Assembly (NCBI RefSeq): GCF_903645295.1
Contig: NZ_CAHJXM010000001.1
Location: 620,001 to 684,000, forward strand
From: Bacillus sp. Marseille-Q1617
GTDB taxonomy: Bacteria; Bacillota; Bacilli; Bacillales; Bacillaceae_B
Direction: 5' to 3'
DNA: 64,000 nt
Below the pieces are notes generated by a model. That model worked only from the letters and a program-made list of their open reading frames with translations. It was not told the origin of the DNA and did no database searches. Shown one piece after another: positions 46,021 through 54,841 of this stretch; the stretch's first letter is position 1; every line of letters starts with the position of its first letter. The translations under genes and the position numbers were made by a program.

Positions 46021-47428
46021 TAAGGAGCTAAATAAGGCAGTTGAACAAATTCCGGTGCCGAAAGAAAAAGTATTGAATGCCATTTCCAAAGGGATCAACC
46101 GGGACGGGAACAGAGGGCATGGAAAGAAAAAGAAGGTGCTTGCCGGTGCTGCCTCTGCAGTCGCTGTTCTTGGCATCACGATTGCTTCCGGATTTGTAAG
46201 TCCTGCGATGAATCATGTCTTGGCCAACGCTCCGTTAATCGGCGGGATTTTTCAAGAATTCAACGATCAAAGGGGGATGGGTCTCGCCAGTCAGAATGCT
46301 GTCACCGAACTAAATCAAGCAGTTACGAAAAATGGAGTAACGGTCAAATTGACCTCTGCTTATTTTGATGGAAGTGTCGTGTCCATCACCGGATTTGTGG
46401 ACGACGGAGTTGAAAATGGCCGGAACGAAGAAGGCGAAGTCAGTTTTGACGTGAACTTTGAACACAATAAGGGAGACAATGATCCCTGGCTGAACGGTCA
46501 GTCACGGGATATAAGGAAAGTGGAAAATGGGTTTCATTTTCAATGGAAAATGGACTACCCCCATGAAACATTTAAGGAGAATTTCACTCTTCCTGTAACG
46601 ATCCATAATATCAACGGTATTAAGGGAGAATGGAATTTTGATATTCCGGTTAGGCAGGATCAAAATAGCAAAGTTACGATTGATCAAGGGCAGGAGTATC
46701 CGGACATGGGGGCCAGCATCAGGATCAAAGAGATTCTTACCGCAAAAGAATCGTCTTCCCTTGTTTATGAAACCACGCACCAATATAAGGATGATGGCAT
46801 AAGGATTTCAAAAGCGGTTGATGAGAAAGGGAATGTGTATAGGTTTGGAAACCAAACGATACTTCAGGAGTCGGAACAAGAAGGTGGTTATCATAGTGCC
46901 GTTCGGACAGAGATGACCAAGCTGAAGGCCGGAATCACTTCCCTGACTTTTTATCCGCAGGTAAATATAACAGCTCCAAGAGAAGAGCAGCTCCTCAATA
47001 TAAGGACATTTATGTTAAAAAGCGAGCGCCTAGGATTAGGGCTACAAGTATATGATGTCGTGCAGCAGGGCGATCAATTAGTCTTGGATTATCAACTTAC
47101 CGGGCTTCCGGAGAACATAAGTGATCATAAACAAGAAGTGATCAATCATAACCTGGAATACGCTTTCTGGCTGGTCGATAAAGATTATGTATCAGAAATT
47201 GATCCGGACAATCCATTTCCGCCTAAACATCATGGCATTACATTAAATAAAGCAAAGGTAATCGATCAAGACACTGGACATTACCAATCTACATTCGATT
47301 TGAAAGGAGAAGAAAAGATACAAGACTTTAATCTGGAAGATACAGTCCTCCTGTTTGAATTCTCATCGTTTGTTTCTACGGAGGAGTTGAAACCATTTAC
47401 GGTTGAATTTCCGGTGGGGGATGAATAG
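46013..47428 (+). CDS. DUF4179 domain membrane anti-sigma-like protein
   Basis: The 471-aa protein has a short cytoplasmic N-terminus (about 45 aa, with the DUF4179 type [14 protein letters not shown]), one membrane segment ([21 protein letters not shown]) and a large external part: [40 protein letters not shown], then an immunoglobulin-like DUF5643-type C-terminal domain. DUF4179 proteins pair with ECF sigma factors and probably hold them inactive until an envelope signal. ATG 46013 has AGGAAAGG upstream and overlaps the sigma gene. Confidence 0.85.
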   Translation: MDNKELNKAVEQIPVPKEKVLNAISKGINRDGNRGHGKKKKVLAGAASAVAVLGITIASGFVSPAMNHVLANAPLIGGIFQEFNDQRGMGLASQNAVTELNQAVTKNGVTVKLTSAYFDGSVVSITGFVDDGVENGRNEEGEVSFDVNFEHNKGDNDPWLNGQSRDIRKVENGFHFQWKMDYPHETFKENFTLPVTIHNINGIKGEWNFDIPVRQDQNSKVTIDQGQEYPDMGASIRIKEILTAKESSSLVYETTHQYKDDGIRISKAVDEKGNVYRFGNQTILQESEQEGGYHSAVRTEMTKLKAGITSLTFYPQVNITAPREEQLLNIRTFMLKSERLGLGLQVYDVVQQGDQLVLDYQLTGLPENISDHKQEVINHNLEYAFWLVDKDYVSEIDPDNPFPPKHHGITLNKAKVIDQDTGHYQSTFDLKGEEKIQDFNLEDTVLLFEFSSFVSTEELKPFTVEFPVGDE

Positions 47429-47490
47429 GGAATTAGGTCCGATAGGTTGGTGAGTGGAGCTGATTGCAAGTCGTATGATGCGAAATAGTG

Positions 47491-47523
47491 GGGCGATGGC
47501 TTATGGGAGTCATCGTCTTTTTT
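47491..47523 (+). terminator. Rho-independent terminator
   Basis: GGCGATGGCT pairs with AGTCATCGTC (two mismatches or G-T pairs) and is followed by six T, after the sigma/anti-sigma operon. Confidence 0.75.
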
Positions 47524-47642
47524 ATTAAATCACTTAACCCGGATCTTGTGAAAATTCATCTTGAGTTAGCTGCCTGATTTTGAAATAATTGGTAGTGAGT
47601 TGGATGATGGTTCATTCAACAATAACAAAGGGGGAACTGTTG

Positions 47643-47993
47643 ATGTCAAAACCAATCGTAAATCAAATCGGAGCTGCCTTCATTCCTGTGAGTGACGTTG
47701 AAAGGGCACGCGTCTGGTATTGTGACATATTGGGCTTACCGTCAGATGGAGAGATTTTATTCGGTCACCTGTACATACTGCCTATGAACGGAACGGATAT
47801 CGTATTGGACAGTAAAATCTATTCTGAGGAAACGATTTATAAAGTTCCGCCTTTTCATTTAAACACACATAATATCGAAGAAGCCTATGAATATATGAAA
47901 AGCAAAAATGTAGAAATCACAACCGGCATTGAAGGGAATTGGTTCAATTTTAAAGATCCGGACAGGAATCATTTGATGATTTGTCAGTGTTAG
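47643..47993 (+). CDS. VOC family protein
   Basis: The 116-aa protein shows one half-repeat pair of the glyoxalase fold: IGAAFIPVSDVERARVWYCDILGLP, FHLNTHNIEEAYEYMKSKNVEI and NWFNFKDPDRNHLMIC. The substrate is unknown. ATG 47643 has AAAGGGGGAAC upstream; an open frame continues 18 codons before it. A membrane protein gene follows after 53 bp. Confidence 0.8.
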   Translation: MSKPIVNQIGAAFIPVSDVERARVWYCDILGLPSDGEILFGHLYILPMNGTDIVLDSKIYSEETIYKVPPFHLNTHNIEEAYEYMKSKNVEITTGIEGNWFNFKDPDRNHLMICQC

Positions 47994-48046
47994 ATTGGCC
48001 ACTGAACGGGGGATCAGATTAGAAAGATATAGGCAGGGGGATTTCA

Positions 48047-48475
48047 ATGCATCCAATAACAGGAATAGAGATTTTATTGTCTGCTGCTCTTATCTTCATT
48101 CTTTTTGTTACCGCTTTTCTATTGCTGGAAAAGATAAGGAGAGTGAGTATCATTGCTGCATCATCTACCACTGTCCTACTACTGTCATTCTTCGCTCTTC
48201 GGCCCTATTGGATTGATTATCAAGTATCCAGGAAGACCGAACAACTCAATCATTACCTTGAGGGAAAGTACCCCGGTCAAGAGTGGGAGATCAGCCGTCA
48301 AAACGGGAGGCAGTACAATCCTTATCACCTGAATGTCCAGTTCGCAAATGAAAAAGGGTGGACGTATACTTATTCAATATTAGATGAAAAGAACATTTGC
48401 CAGAGTGTATGGACACCGCCGGAAGGCATTCTCCCTAATGAAGGGAAACATTTTGACCGCGGGGAGTGTGAATAA
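48047..48475 (+). CDS. Uncharacterised membrane-anchored protein
   Basis: The 142-aa protein has two membrane segments (GIEILLSAALIFILFVTAFLLL and VSIIAASSTTVLLLSFFAL) and an external domain with LNHYLEGKYPGQEWEISRQNG and YNPYHLNVQFANEKGWTYTYSI, resembling DUF3139-type proteins. Function is unknown. CAGGGGGATTTCA precedes the ATG. It may be cotranscribed with the VOC gene and ends at a strong terminator. Confidence 0.65.
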   Translation: MHPITGIEILLSAALIFILFVTAFLLLEKIRRVSIIAASSTTVLLLSFFALRPYWIDYQVSRKTEQLNHYLEGKYPGQEWEISRQNGRQYNPYHLNVQFANEKGWTYTYSILDEKNICQSVWTPPEGILPNEGKHFDRGECE

Positions 48476-48477
48476 TG

Positions 48478-48512
48478 TAGAGTGGGCGCGGTTACCCACT
48501 CTATTTTTTTTA
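48478..48512 (+). terminator. Terminator, TAGAGTGGG-type repeat (copy 2)
   Basis: AGAGTGGG pairs perfectly with CCCACTCT around CGCGGTTA and is followed by a long T-run. It is also the left end of the repeat element that continues to about 48770. Confidence 0.85.
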
Positions 48513-48590
48513 TTTTAAAGCATTGTTAATAGTTCTTTGCTTAGGAATCATCCATCGTTGGCAGGCGGGGATTGGTTATTTTTGTAAAAG

Positions 48591-48680
48591 TTAGCATATA
48601 ACGAAATAATTCAGCATAATTCTCTAAAAGTCAGCATAAATCCAAATAATTCAGCATAAATCCTGTAAACTCAGCATAAA
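48591..48680. repeat. 20-bp-period array, family D (copy 1)
   Basis: TTAGCATATA, TCAGCATAAT and three TCAGCATAAA units start at 48591, 48611, 48631, 48651 and 48671. Spacers alternate between AAATAAT-like and TAAAAG-like. Confidence 0.85.
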
Positions 48681-49017
48681 TCGTAATGGAACCCGGTCTA
48701 AGGGGAGATGTGAGTCGCGGAGGCGGTTTTTATAGCTGCTAATCAAACGATTCAAGGCAATACAGATAAGTAACAAGGAAGAACCGATGTGGTAATCCTA
48801 CTTACTAAAGAATGAATAGAAATTTATTCATGAACTAATTTCATGAATTCTACTAATCTATACAGGCAAAATGAAGTAGTCATTCATATTCAAAGAGCTG
48901 CCTTTTTCAATAGCAGCTCTTTACTGATTTTATAGAAAAAAATACCTATATCCAAATTCACCCTCTGAGATTATACTATTCTAGATATGAAATACATAAC
49001 CCTTTGGAGGATAAGTG

Positions 49018-50190
49018 ATGAAGCGTTTACTTTCGCTAGTTTTGGTATTGGTTTTGGGCTTGGGAGCTGTACCGGGAATGACATACGCGATTGAGTCTAA
49101 TGACCCGGATTTTGAAGATTTTTTGAAAAATATTGAGTGGGAAAAGCAGGATTATATCGATTATCTTGAAAGCAAAGAATGGTATTTGGAAGATTATGAG
49201 TCTGTGGAAGATCTCGGTACACCACTTTCAGAGGAATCTGTTCAGCTGGTACTACAGGAATTCGACCTGAGTCGAGAAGAGTTGAATGAACTTCTAGTTG
49301 AATATGGAGATATAGAAGAGGGACAAGATGTGTTGGATGGCACATGGATCATCTTTTCGGAAGAACTTCATGAGTATGTCGATTTCTATTTGAACGGCTG
49401 GGAAGGTACTCCGATTGATGATGAAAACCTTATGCAGCTGATGAAAGATTATGGTTTTGACTCTATAGAAGCACTGGAGCAATTTTTAAAAGAGAATGAA
49501 GATTCCATTGAAAACTATCAGTATATCGAAGATCTTGAGCTCGCTGTTGATATCTATGTGAACGGTGGAGCAAATTTAGATGAAGTATATGGCCTCTTCA
49601 CTGAGATTGGCCTGACGGATGACGAACTTGAGAAGCTGTTTGCTCATTTTGAAACGCTTGCGTTTGAAGATCCTGCTTTCCTGGATCAATTAATCCAGCT
49701 AAGCGAGAGAATGATGGCGTTTGAAGAATTTGAAACTGCTGAAGAACTTACAGCAGGACAAATTGCAGAGCTTATGGATATATTTCATGAGTTACTTCAA
49801 CTCTTTGAGTTGGAAACTTCGTATTACCTTGTGAAAGATGATGAAAAACAAGCCGTTTCATTTGAAACTCTGATGACGATGGACACGACAAATGGATATA
49901 ATCTTTTGATGGAACTATACAACAAGCAAGGGAATTTCCTGGCTGATCTGCTGCTGACGGCAGACATGTTTGGCTCTGAGCTCATTCAAGAGACCGGGAA
50001 GGACATGAAACAGGCAGAGGAAATTGTGACGGCTGCAACACCAAGTGGATCGGAACCACTTGTCAAAACAGTCAAAGGCGGAAAGCTTCCGAAGACAGCT
50101 TCTGATTATGTAGGCAATACATTCGTTGGCCTGGCATTTGTTTTAGTTGGTGCTTTCTTATTCAGGCGCTTTAGAGTCAAAGGGATTTAA
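49018..50190 (+). CDS. Acidic LPXTA-anchored surface protein
   Basis: The 390-aa protein has a signal peptide (LLSLVLVLVLGLGAVPGMTYA), a very acidic mature part built of related helical segments (EESVQLVLQEFDLSREELNELL, DENLMQLMKDYGFDSIEALEQFL, LDEVYGLFTEIGLTDDELEKLF) and a C-terminal sorting signal: LPKTAS, a hydrophobic helix (VGLAFVLVGAFLF) and RRFRVKG. This fits the processed acidic surface protein family with an LPXTA signal and a dedicated adjacent sortase. ATG 49018 has TTTGGAGG 7 nt upstream. It is likely anchored to the wall in growing or sporulating cells. Confidence 0.88.
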   Translation: MKRLLSLVLVLVLGLGAVPGMTYAIESNDPDFEDFLKNIEWEKQDYIDYLESKEWYLEDYESVEDLGTPLSEESVQLVLQEFDLSREELNELLVEYGDIEEGQDVLDGTWIIFSEELHEYVDFYLNGWEGTPIDDENLMQLMKDYGFDSIEALEQFLKENEDSIENYQYIEDLELAVDIYVNGGANLDEVYGLFTEIGLTDDELEKLFAHFETLAFEDPAFLDQLIQLSERMMAFEEFETAEELTAGQIAELMDIFHELLQLFELETSYYLVKDDEKQAVSFETLMTMDTTNGYNLLMELYNKQGNFLADLLLTADMFGSELIQETGKDMKQAEEIVTAATPSGSEPLVKTVKGGKLPKTASDYVGNTFVGLAFVLVGAFLFRRFRVKGI

Positions 50191-50196
50191 CCTCAA

Positions 50197-50832
50197 ATGA
50201 GAATGGTCAAACGCAGCAAGCGTCTCGTACCCCTTTTATTGTCTGTTGGTTTCATTATATTCGGAGCATGGTTTACCGGGACGAATGCCTATACCTTTTT
50301 AAAAGGGTATCTGCTCTATAAAACTGGACAAGTAAACGCTGAAGATTATACATCGAAGCCTGAGTTGAAAGAGAAGGAACAGAGCAGTGAACAAGAGAAG
50401 GTCTCCCTTTACGCCGAACGTCCAGAAAAGGGAGAAAATATTGGAGAGCTGATTATCCCGAAGCTTGAGGCAAAGCTGCCGATCTTTCACGGGACACATG
50501 AAGATGAGCTGGATAAAGGAGTGGGGCATTTCGCCGGCAGTGTCCTGCCTGGTGAGGAAGATAATACTGTCCTGTCAGGTCATCGTGACACTGTCTTTCG
50601 TAAAATGGGTGAGGTGGGGATAGGAGACCTGCTAGTTGTGCAGACATCTGCGGGGGAATTTACGTACAAAGTCAAAAAAGTACGCATCGTTGACAAGAAT
50701 GACAGGACGGTCATCGTCCCAAAGCCAAGGGCGACCCTGACTGTTTCCACATGCTACCCGTTTAATTTTATCGGTGCATCACCAGAGCGTTATATACTTG
50801 TAGCGGATCTGATTTCGTCAAAAAAAGAATGA
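50197..50832 (+). CDS. srtD: Class D sortase
   Basis: The 211-aa transpeptidase has an N-terminal membrane anchor (VPLLLSVGFIIFGAWFTG) and the class D catalytic residues His129 in LSGHRDTVF, Cys186 in VSTCYPF and Arg198 in PERYIL. It cleaves the LPXTA-type signal of the upstream surface protein and joins it to lipid II/peptidoglycan. It begins 6 bp after the surface protein stop, so the pair is one operon. A second in-frame ATG at 50203 is possible. Confidence 0.9.
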   Translation: MRMVKRSKRLVPLLLSVGFIIFGAWFTGTNAYTFLKGYLLYKTGQVNAEDYTSKPELKEKEQSSEQEKVSLYAERPEKGENIGELIIPKLEAKLPIFHGTHEDELDKGVGHFAGSVLPGEEDNTVLSGHRDTVFRKMGEVGIGDLLVVQTSAGEFTYKVKKVRIVDKNDRTVIVPKPRATLTVSTCYPFNFIGASPERYILVADLISSKKE

Positions 50833-50840
50833 ACCGCTTC

Positions 50841-50885
50841 CCAAATAATGGATTCTCCGGAAAAGGGCCATTATTCGGTTTTTTT
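50841..50885 (+). terminator. Terminator of the surface protein-sortase operon
   Basis: CC-AATAATGG pairs with CCATTATT-GG and is followed by seven T. Confidence 0.8.
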
Positions 50886-50930
50886 GATTGGGCATTCTAT
50901 ATCTGGAGACGAATCTTTCTTTGTTTTAAG

Positions 50931-51245
50931 TAGAGTGGGGACGGTTACCTACTCTGCTTTTCTTATTCTTGAGGCATTGGGATGGTTATCTTGCTTTGGA
51001 AAACAAGGGGCATCCCTCGTTGATGAAGGTTGGTTATTTTTGGTAAAGTCAGCATAAACTGAAATAATTCAGCATAAATCTCTAAAAGTCAGCATAAACT
51101 CATTTCTTTCAGCATAAATCCAAATAATCCAGCATAAATCCAGAAAAGTCAGCATAAATCGTAATGGAAGCAGGATCTAAGGGGAAATGCGAGCCGCAGA
51201 GGCGGGGCTAATGGCTGCAAATCAAACGATTCAAGCCAACCTGAT
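50931..51245. repeat. About 310-bp dispersed element containing a family D array (copy 2)
   Basis: Starts with TAGAGTGGGGACGGTTACC (hairpin, terminator repeat copy 3), continues through GGTTGGTTATTTTTGG, the array, and the tail TCGTAATGGAAG, TCTAAGGGGA, GCAGAGGCGG, AATCAAACGATTCAA. It has the same direction as copy 1. Confidence 0.75.
51049..51168. repeat. 20-bp-period array, family D (copy 2)
   Basis: Six units of TCAGCATAAA (one as CCAGCATAAA) start at 51049, 51069, 51089, 51109, 51129 and 51149. Confidence 0.88.
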
Positions 51246-51250
51246 CCTTT

Positions 51251-51390
51251 TTCATGGCACTTTTTAATAATACATTCCACTTTCCAGATTTACGTTCCAC
51301 TTTTAAAAAATACATTCCACTTTTCACATATACGTGCAACATTTTAAAAATACAATCCACTTTTCCTCTTTTTCATGCAACTTGTCGAAA
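51251..51390. repeat. 20-bp-period array, family E (copy 2)
   Basis: Seven units start at 51251, 51271, 51291, 51311, 51331, 51351 and 51371, with motif TACATTCCAC, TACGTTCCAC or TACGTGCAAC. It ends with CATGCAACTTGTCGAAAAA, an end shared with the copies at 52998 and 57420. It follows the family D element by only a few bases. The stretch 51391-51584 holds nothing recognised. Confidence 0.88.
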
Positions 51391-51584
51391 AATCCTTGGC
51401 AGATCGGGACACAGGTATAGTGGATTGGAACTAAAGATGGACCTTCCACTCTTACAAAGCAGCTCCCCCTCATCAACTGCCAGACTGTGCCGCTGTTCCA
51501 ATCAAAAAGCACAATCAAACCCGTCCCTCTCCCACGATTAGTGATATAATAAGTCTCTAAAAACTTGCAAAGGCGTAGATAACA

Positions 51585-52823
51585 ATGAAATACATATGGA
51601 AGCAATATATGAAAATCCCGTTTGTTTTGAAAATGTCTGTGGGCTTCCTTCTTGGGATTGCCGCCGGCCTGATTTTCAAAGCGGATGCTGAAGTCCTGAA
51701 ACCGTTCGGAACCGTCCTGATCCATCTACTCAGTTTGATTGCGATTCCGGTTATCTTCCTTACGGTTGTGCAGGCGGTAAACAAGATGAGTGTCACCCAG
51801 CTTGGCAGGATGGGCTGGAAGCTGATTCTCTATTATACGGCCACGACGGCTGCTGCGGTGTTCATCGGTCTTGGTCTGGCCTTTTGGTTCAATCCGGGGA
51901 TGAATTTATCGCTGCCGGCTGCGCAGGTGGAAGAGCCTAAAACACCTCACTTCTCGGATGTTTTACTTCAAATCATCCCGGACAACCTGTTCCAGGCTTT
52001 TGCAGGGGGAGACACACTCGCAATCATGTTTCTGGCAGTGATCATGGGGATTGCGATTTCATGGATGAAGTTTTCTGCAGACAAAACGATGAAGGAGTAA
52101 GGGAATCTCCTTGATAAGGTGTTTGCTGCCTTTAATGAAATGTTCTACATTCTTCTTAAAGGGGTCCTTGCTTACGCGCCGTTCGGTGTATTTGCCATAA
52201 GTGCGGCCACTTTCGGTCAGCAGGGATGGGAAACGATTCAATCTCTCGCTGGGTTCGTAGGGGTCTTTTATGCAGGAATCATCTTGCTTTGGATCGTCGT
52301 ATATGCTGGTTTCTTGAAGGTGGCTGGTCAACCGGTTCTCCATTTCTTCAAGAAAACGAAAGAAGCATACAGCACCGCCTTTTTCACCTCAAGCAGCATT
52401 GCGTCCCTGCCTGTTGCGATTCAATCTGCCAAGAAAGCAGGAGTCTCTGACAGGACGGCGAATTTCGCCCTTCCGCTCGGGGCCATCTTCAATTCAGACG
52501 GTGGCGCATTGAGGATGGGAGTTTCCATCGTATTCGCGGCAAACGTGACAAACTTACTGCTATCGGTCACAGATCTGTTGATGATCGTTCTCGTCGGGAC
52601 CCTTCTTTCGATCGGAACCTCGGGTGTCCCTGCAGCGGGGCTCGTCACGTTATCAGCCGTGTTGACGATGTTCGGTTTGCCGCTGGAGATTGTCGCCCTT
52701 ATTGCCGGAGTCGATGCCCTCATTGGCATGGGCGGGACGGCATCGAATGTGATGGGCGATATTGTCGGGTCTGCCGTTGTGGATGAAGCTGAGGATGAGA
52801 AAGTGGAAGCTTCGGCGGTATAA
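51585..52823 (+). pseudogene. Dicarboxylate/amino acid:cation symporter (DAACS), split by one in-frame stop
   Basis: Without the stop this would be a 412-aa symporter of the GltP/DctA fold. The first part has the opening helices (FVLKMSVGFLLGIAAGLI, LIHLLSLIAIPVIFLTVVQ); the second has the transport core FFTSSSIASLPVAIQSAKKAGV (serine-rich loop), PLGAIFNSDGGALRMG and GGTASNVMGDIVG. A TAA at 52098-52100 interrupts the frame; both halves are in the same frame. A single C-to-T change from CAA would explain it. Restart at GTG 52119 has no good ribosome binding site and would lack helices. Confidence 0.88.
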
Positions 52824-52839
52824 ATAAATGTTTGTATTG

Positions 52840-52879
52840 GGACGGATCTCTCATGAGGGGAGCCCGTCCCTCTTTTTTT
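52840..52879 (+). terminator. Rho-independent terminator
   Basis: GGGACGG pairs with CCGTCCC across a long loop and is followed by seven T after a C/T pair. Confidence 0.75.
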
Positions 52880-52882
52880 CGG

Positions 52883-52912
52883 TAGAATGGCGGCGGTTCC
52901 CGCTCTTTTTTT
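52883..52912 (+). terminator. Second terminator, TAGAATGG-type repeat (copy 4)
   Basis: A TAGAATGGCGGCGGTTCCC stretch with CGCTCT and a T-run follows directly; it is a divergent copy of the hairpin found at 45219, 48478 and 50931. Confidence 0.5.
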
Positions 52913-52997
52913 AAAAAAAGTACGTGTAGGGCTCGATTCGCAAAAAAAATGCAGATTTGAGCCGTCCCAAGTTGACCAAATTCCTTTACCATAAAAA

Positions 52998-53118
52998 TAC
53001 GATCTACTTTTCAGCTTTTACGAACCACTTTTTAGAATTACATTCCACTTTCCATATTTACGTTCCAGTTCTTAAAAATACAATCCACTTTCCCCATTTT
53101 TCAAGCAACTTGTCGAAA
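52998..53118. repeat. 20-bp-period array, family E (copy 3)
   Basis: Units start at 52998, 53019, 53039, 53059, 53079 and 53100 (TACGATCTAC, TACGAACCAC, TACATTCCAC, TACGTTCCAG, TACAATCCAC, TTCAAGCAAC) and end with CAACTTGTCGAAAAA. Confidence 0.85.
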
Positions 53119-53181
53119 AATCTCTGTTCAAATTGTTACGGTCACCCGGAGGCAGCTCCCCAATCTTAAAGTCCACCGCCA

Positions 53182-53310
53182 TTAAAGATTATCCGTATTA
53201 ATCCTCGGGGTCTCCTGTTCAAGAGCTGCTGTTTCCCTTGCGTTTTCATTGTGCCGATCGTTTTTGTTTTCGTTTTTTAAAGTGCGCTCGTTTTTCTTTT
53301 TGTCAGCCAC
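53182..53310 (-). CDS. Small Lys/Asn-rich hydrophilic protein (42 aa)
   Basis: A short minus-strand gene encodes MADKKKNERTLKNENKNDR followed by a Glu/Thr-rich tail ending NTDNL. The start is GTG 53310, with AGGAGGTG 6 nt upstream, one of the best ribosome binding sites in the window. It has no Cys, Trp, Tyr or hydrophobic stretch and is probably disordered. No family was recognised; size and composition recall small spore or stress proteins, which is only an analogy. It is divergent from the gene at 53449. Confidence 0.6.
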   Translation of the reverse strand: MADKKKNERTLKNENKNDRHNENARETAALEQETPRINTDNL

Positions 53311-53448
53311 TCAAAACACCTCCTACCGATAATATGCTCCATTTTTCATCAGGAAATTAAAATGGATTACAGTGCGGTTTCCCCAGGAAGGAATTAATTA
53401 TGTGATATTGGAGACTCTTCATAATAACAAGAAATGAGGAGGGGTCTT

Positions 53449-53796
53449 ATGGAAGTACACGGAAGTGAATGGAAAGACAGGGCGCTGCATGCCATGCATG
53501 CACTGAAAGACAATATGAAGGAGAAGTTCTATTCTATCGCTGATATTCCAAATTCGACAGTACCGGAATTGGCTGAGTTCATTCAGCAGCACCCTGACAC
53601 CCAGGTGATAAGGAAGAATCTACTCGGCAACAGTTACACCTTTTACAGACTGAACATGAACAACTATCAATTCTATCTGGAAACCAATTCTGACCGGGTT
53701 TTACAACTTGATGGTTATTCAAATGGGACGAAATTCGTTTCCCATCGATCTTATCGGGATTTTGACGATTTGGATTCACCGATTAAGTTGATGTGA
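53449..53796 (+). CDS. Uncharacterised 115-aa soluble protein
   Basis: The protein begins with a helix (WKDRALHAMHALKDNMKEKFYS) and continues with LAEFIQQHPDTQVIRKNLLGNSYTFYRLNMNNYQFYL-type strands, ending SYRDFDDLDSPIKLM. No signal peptide, membrane segment or known family was recognised. ATG 53449 is chosen because GAGGAGGGG lies 5-6 nt upstream. Confidence 0.6.
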   Translation: MEVHGSEWKDRALHAMHALKDNMKEKFYSIADIPNSTVPELAEFIQQHPDTQVIRKNLLGNSYTFYRLNMNNYQFYLETNSDRVLQLDGYSNGTKFVSHRSYRDFDDLDSPIKLM

Positions 53797-53959
53797 GGAT
53801 GAGCTGGGCTTTCTTATAAAAGAGAGCCTGTTTTTTAATGTTGGGGTGAATGCCTCTTTTGACGCACTTTTGGTCATGACATAAAGAGCAAGAGACACGC
53901 CAAACATCGTGTCTCTTGGATAATGAAAAGGGATATTTTGTAATACTAACCACGTACTC

Positions 53960-54841
53960 TTATGAAGCCTTTTTAATTTTATTATAGAGGGCTTTAAGGC
54001 TCACTAGAGAACGTCTCTCCTGTTCAGTTTCACCCAACTCTTTAAACAAAAGAATCAGCATAAGGCTCGTATCAAGCTGGTAAAGCCACCGTACCATTTC
54101 AGGCACCCGTTGAATTTCACTCTCAAACTCGTGATATCCTTCTATAAATTCGCTGCCTAAGAAACCGTACTCTTTAATTCTCATCAACTCCAGTACGGGA
54201 TCGCCTGCCAAGGAATTGGTCCAATCAAAGATACCCACTACTTTCTTATTTCTAAATAGGATGTTTTCAGGGCGGATATCCATATGTAATAATCTGGATT
54301 TAGAAGGATAAGACTCGAATATTTCCTTTAATTCTTCCACATGTGGAAGTGAAAGTGTTGGATTGAAAATTAAATTAAATTCTTTTGCATTTTTGATCAG
54401 TCGTTCTGATATTGCTTCGTGCGCATCACGCAGGAATTGAGGTGGAACTTCTATTTGGTGCAGCACTTTTACAAACTTCCCCATCTCGTTTAAAGGGGCA
54501 GCGTTCTCTTTATCACCGGAGACATACTCTTGAATGATGAAATCGACTTCTTTTCCTTGATGGAAGAGATAGATTATAGGAGCGGGCAGGTGATGCTGAT
54601 AGCTAAACGTCGTTAATTTATATTCTTTCTCAAGTCCTGCTCTCGAAGCACTCTTCTTTGTCTGATTCCTGCTCATCGTATCCCAAGGTACCCTGATCAC
54701 TACTTTACCCCATTCAAGCGTCTGCCCGATCAGAACACAATTTTCTACTCCTGAAGCAAATGGGTGAATGCTGACCAAACTGCATAAATGCTCACAATCT
54801 TTTGTGACTTCACTTATAAAAATGTCTACGATCTTACTCAT
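53960..54841 (-). CDS. Aminoglycoside phosphotransferase (APH) family kinase
   Basis: The 293-aa protein has the protein-kinase-like APH fold: VVIRVPW (ATP-binding lysine position replaced or shifted), FIIQEYVSGDKENAAPL, the catalytic loop LLHMDIRPENILF (HxDxxxxN) and the metal motif VVGIFDWTNSLAGDPVLEL. Substrates in the family range from aminoglycosides to small amines and sugars; nothing here decides. AAGGATT precedes the ATG. Monocistronic. Confidence 0.8.
   Translation of the reverse strand: MSKIVDIFISEVTKDCEHLCSLVSIHPFASGVENCVLIGQTLEWGKVVIRVPWDTMSRNQTKKSASRAGLEKEYKLTTFSYQHHLPAPIIYLFHQGKEVDFIIQEYVSGDKENAAPLNEMGKFVKVLHQIEVPPQFLRDAHEAISERLIKNAKEFNLIFNPTLSLPHVEELKEIFESYPSKSRLLHMDIRPENILFRNKKVVGIFDWTNSLAGDPVLELMRIKEYGFLGSEFIEGYHEFESEIQRVPEMVRWLYQLDTSLMLILLFKELGETEQERRSLVSLKALYNKIKKAS

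Larger units (their letters stand above)
48478..48770. repeat. About 290-bp dispersed element containing a family D array (copy 1)
   Basis: Consists of the TAGAGTGGG terminator, a variable stretch ending TTGGTTATTTTT, the 20-bp array, then a conserved tail (TCGTAATGGAA, TCTAAGGGGA, GCGGAGGCGG, AATCAAACGATTCAA). The same order of blocks is found at 50931-51245. Together the two copies bracket the surface protein and sortase genes. Beyond it, 48770-49017 has only the putative promoter region of the surface protein. Confidence 0.75.

Noticed and set aside
49018..50832. Pilus operon
   Set aside because: Only one small acidic substrate and a class D sortase are present; there is no class C sortase, pilin motif or E-box-like repeat.
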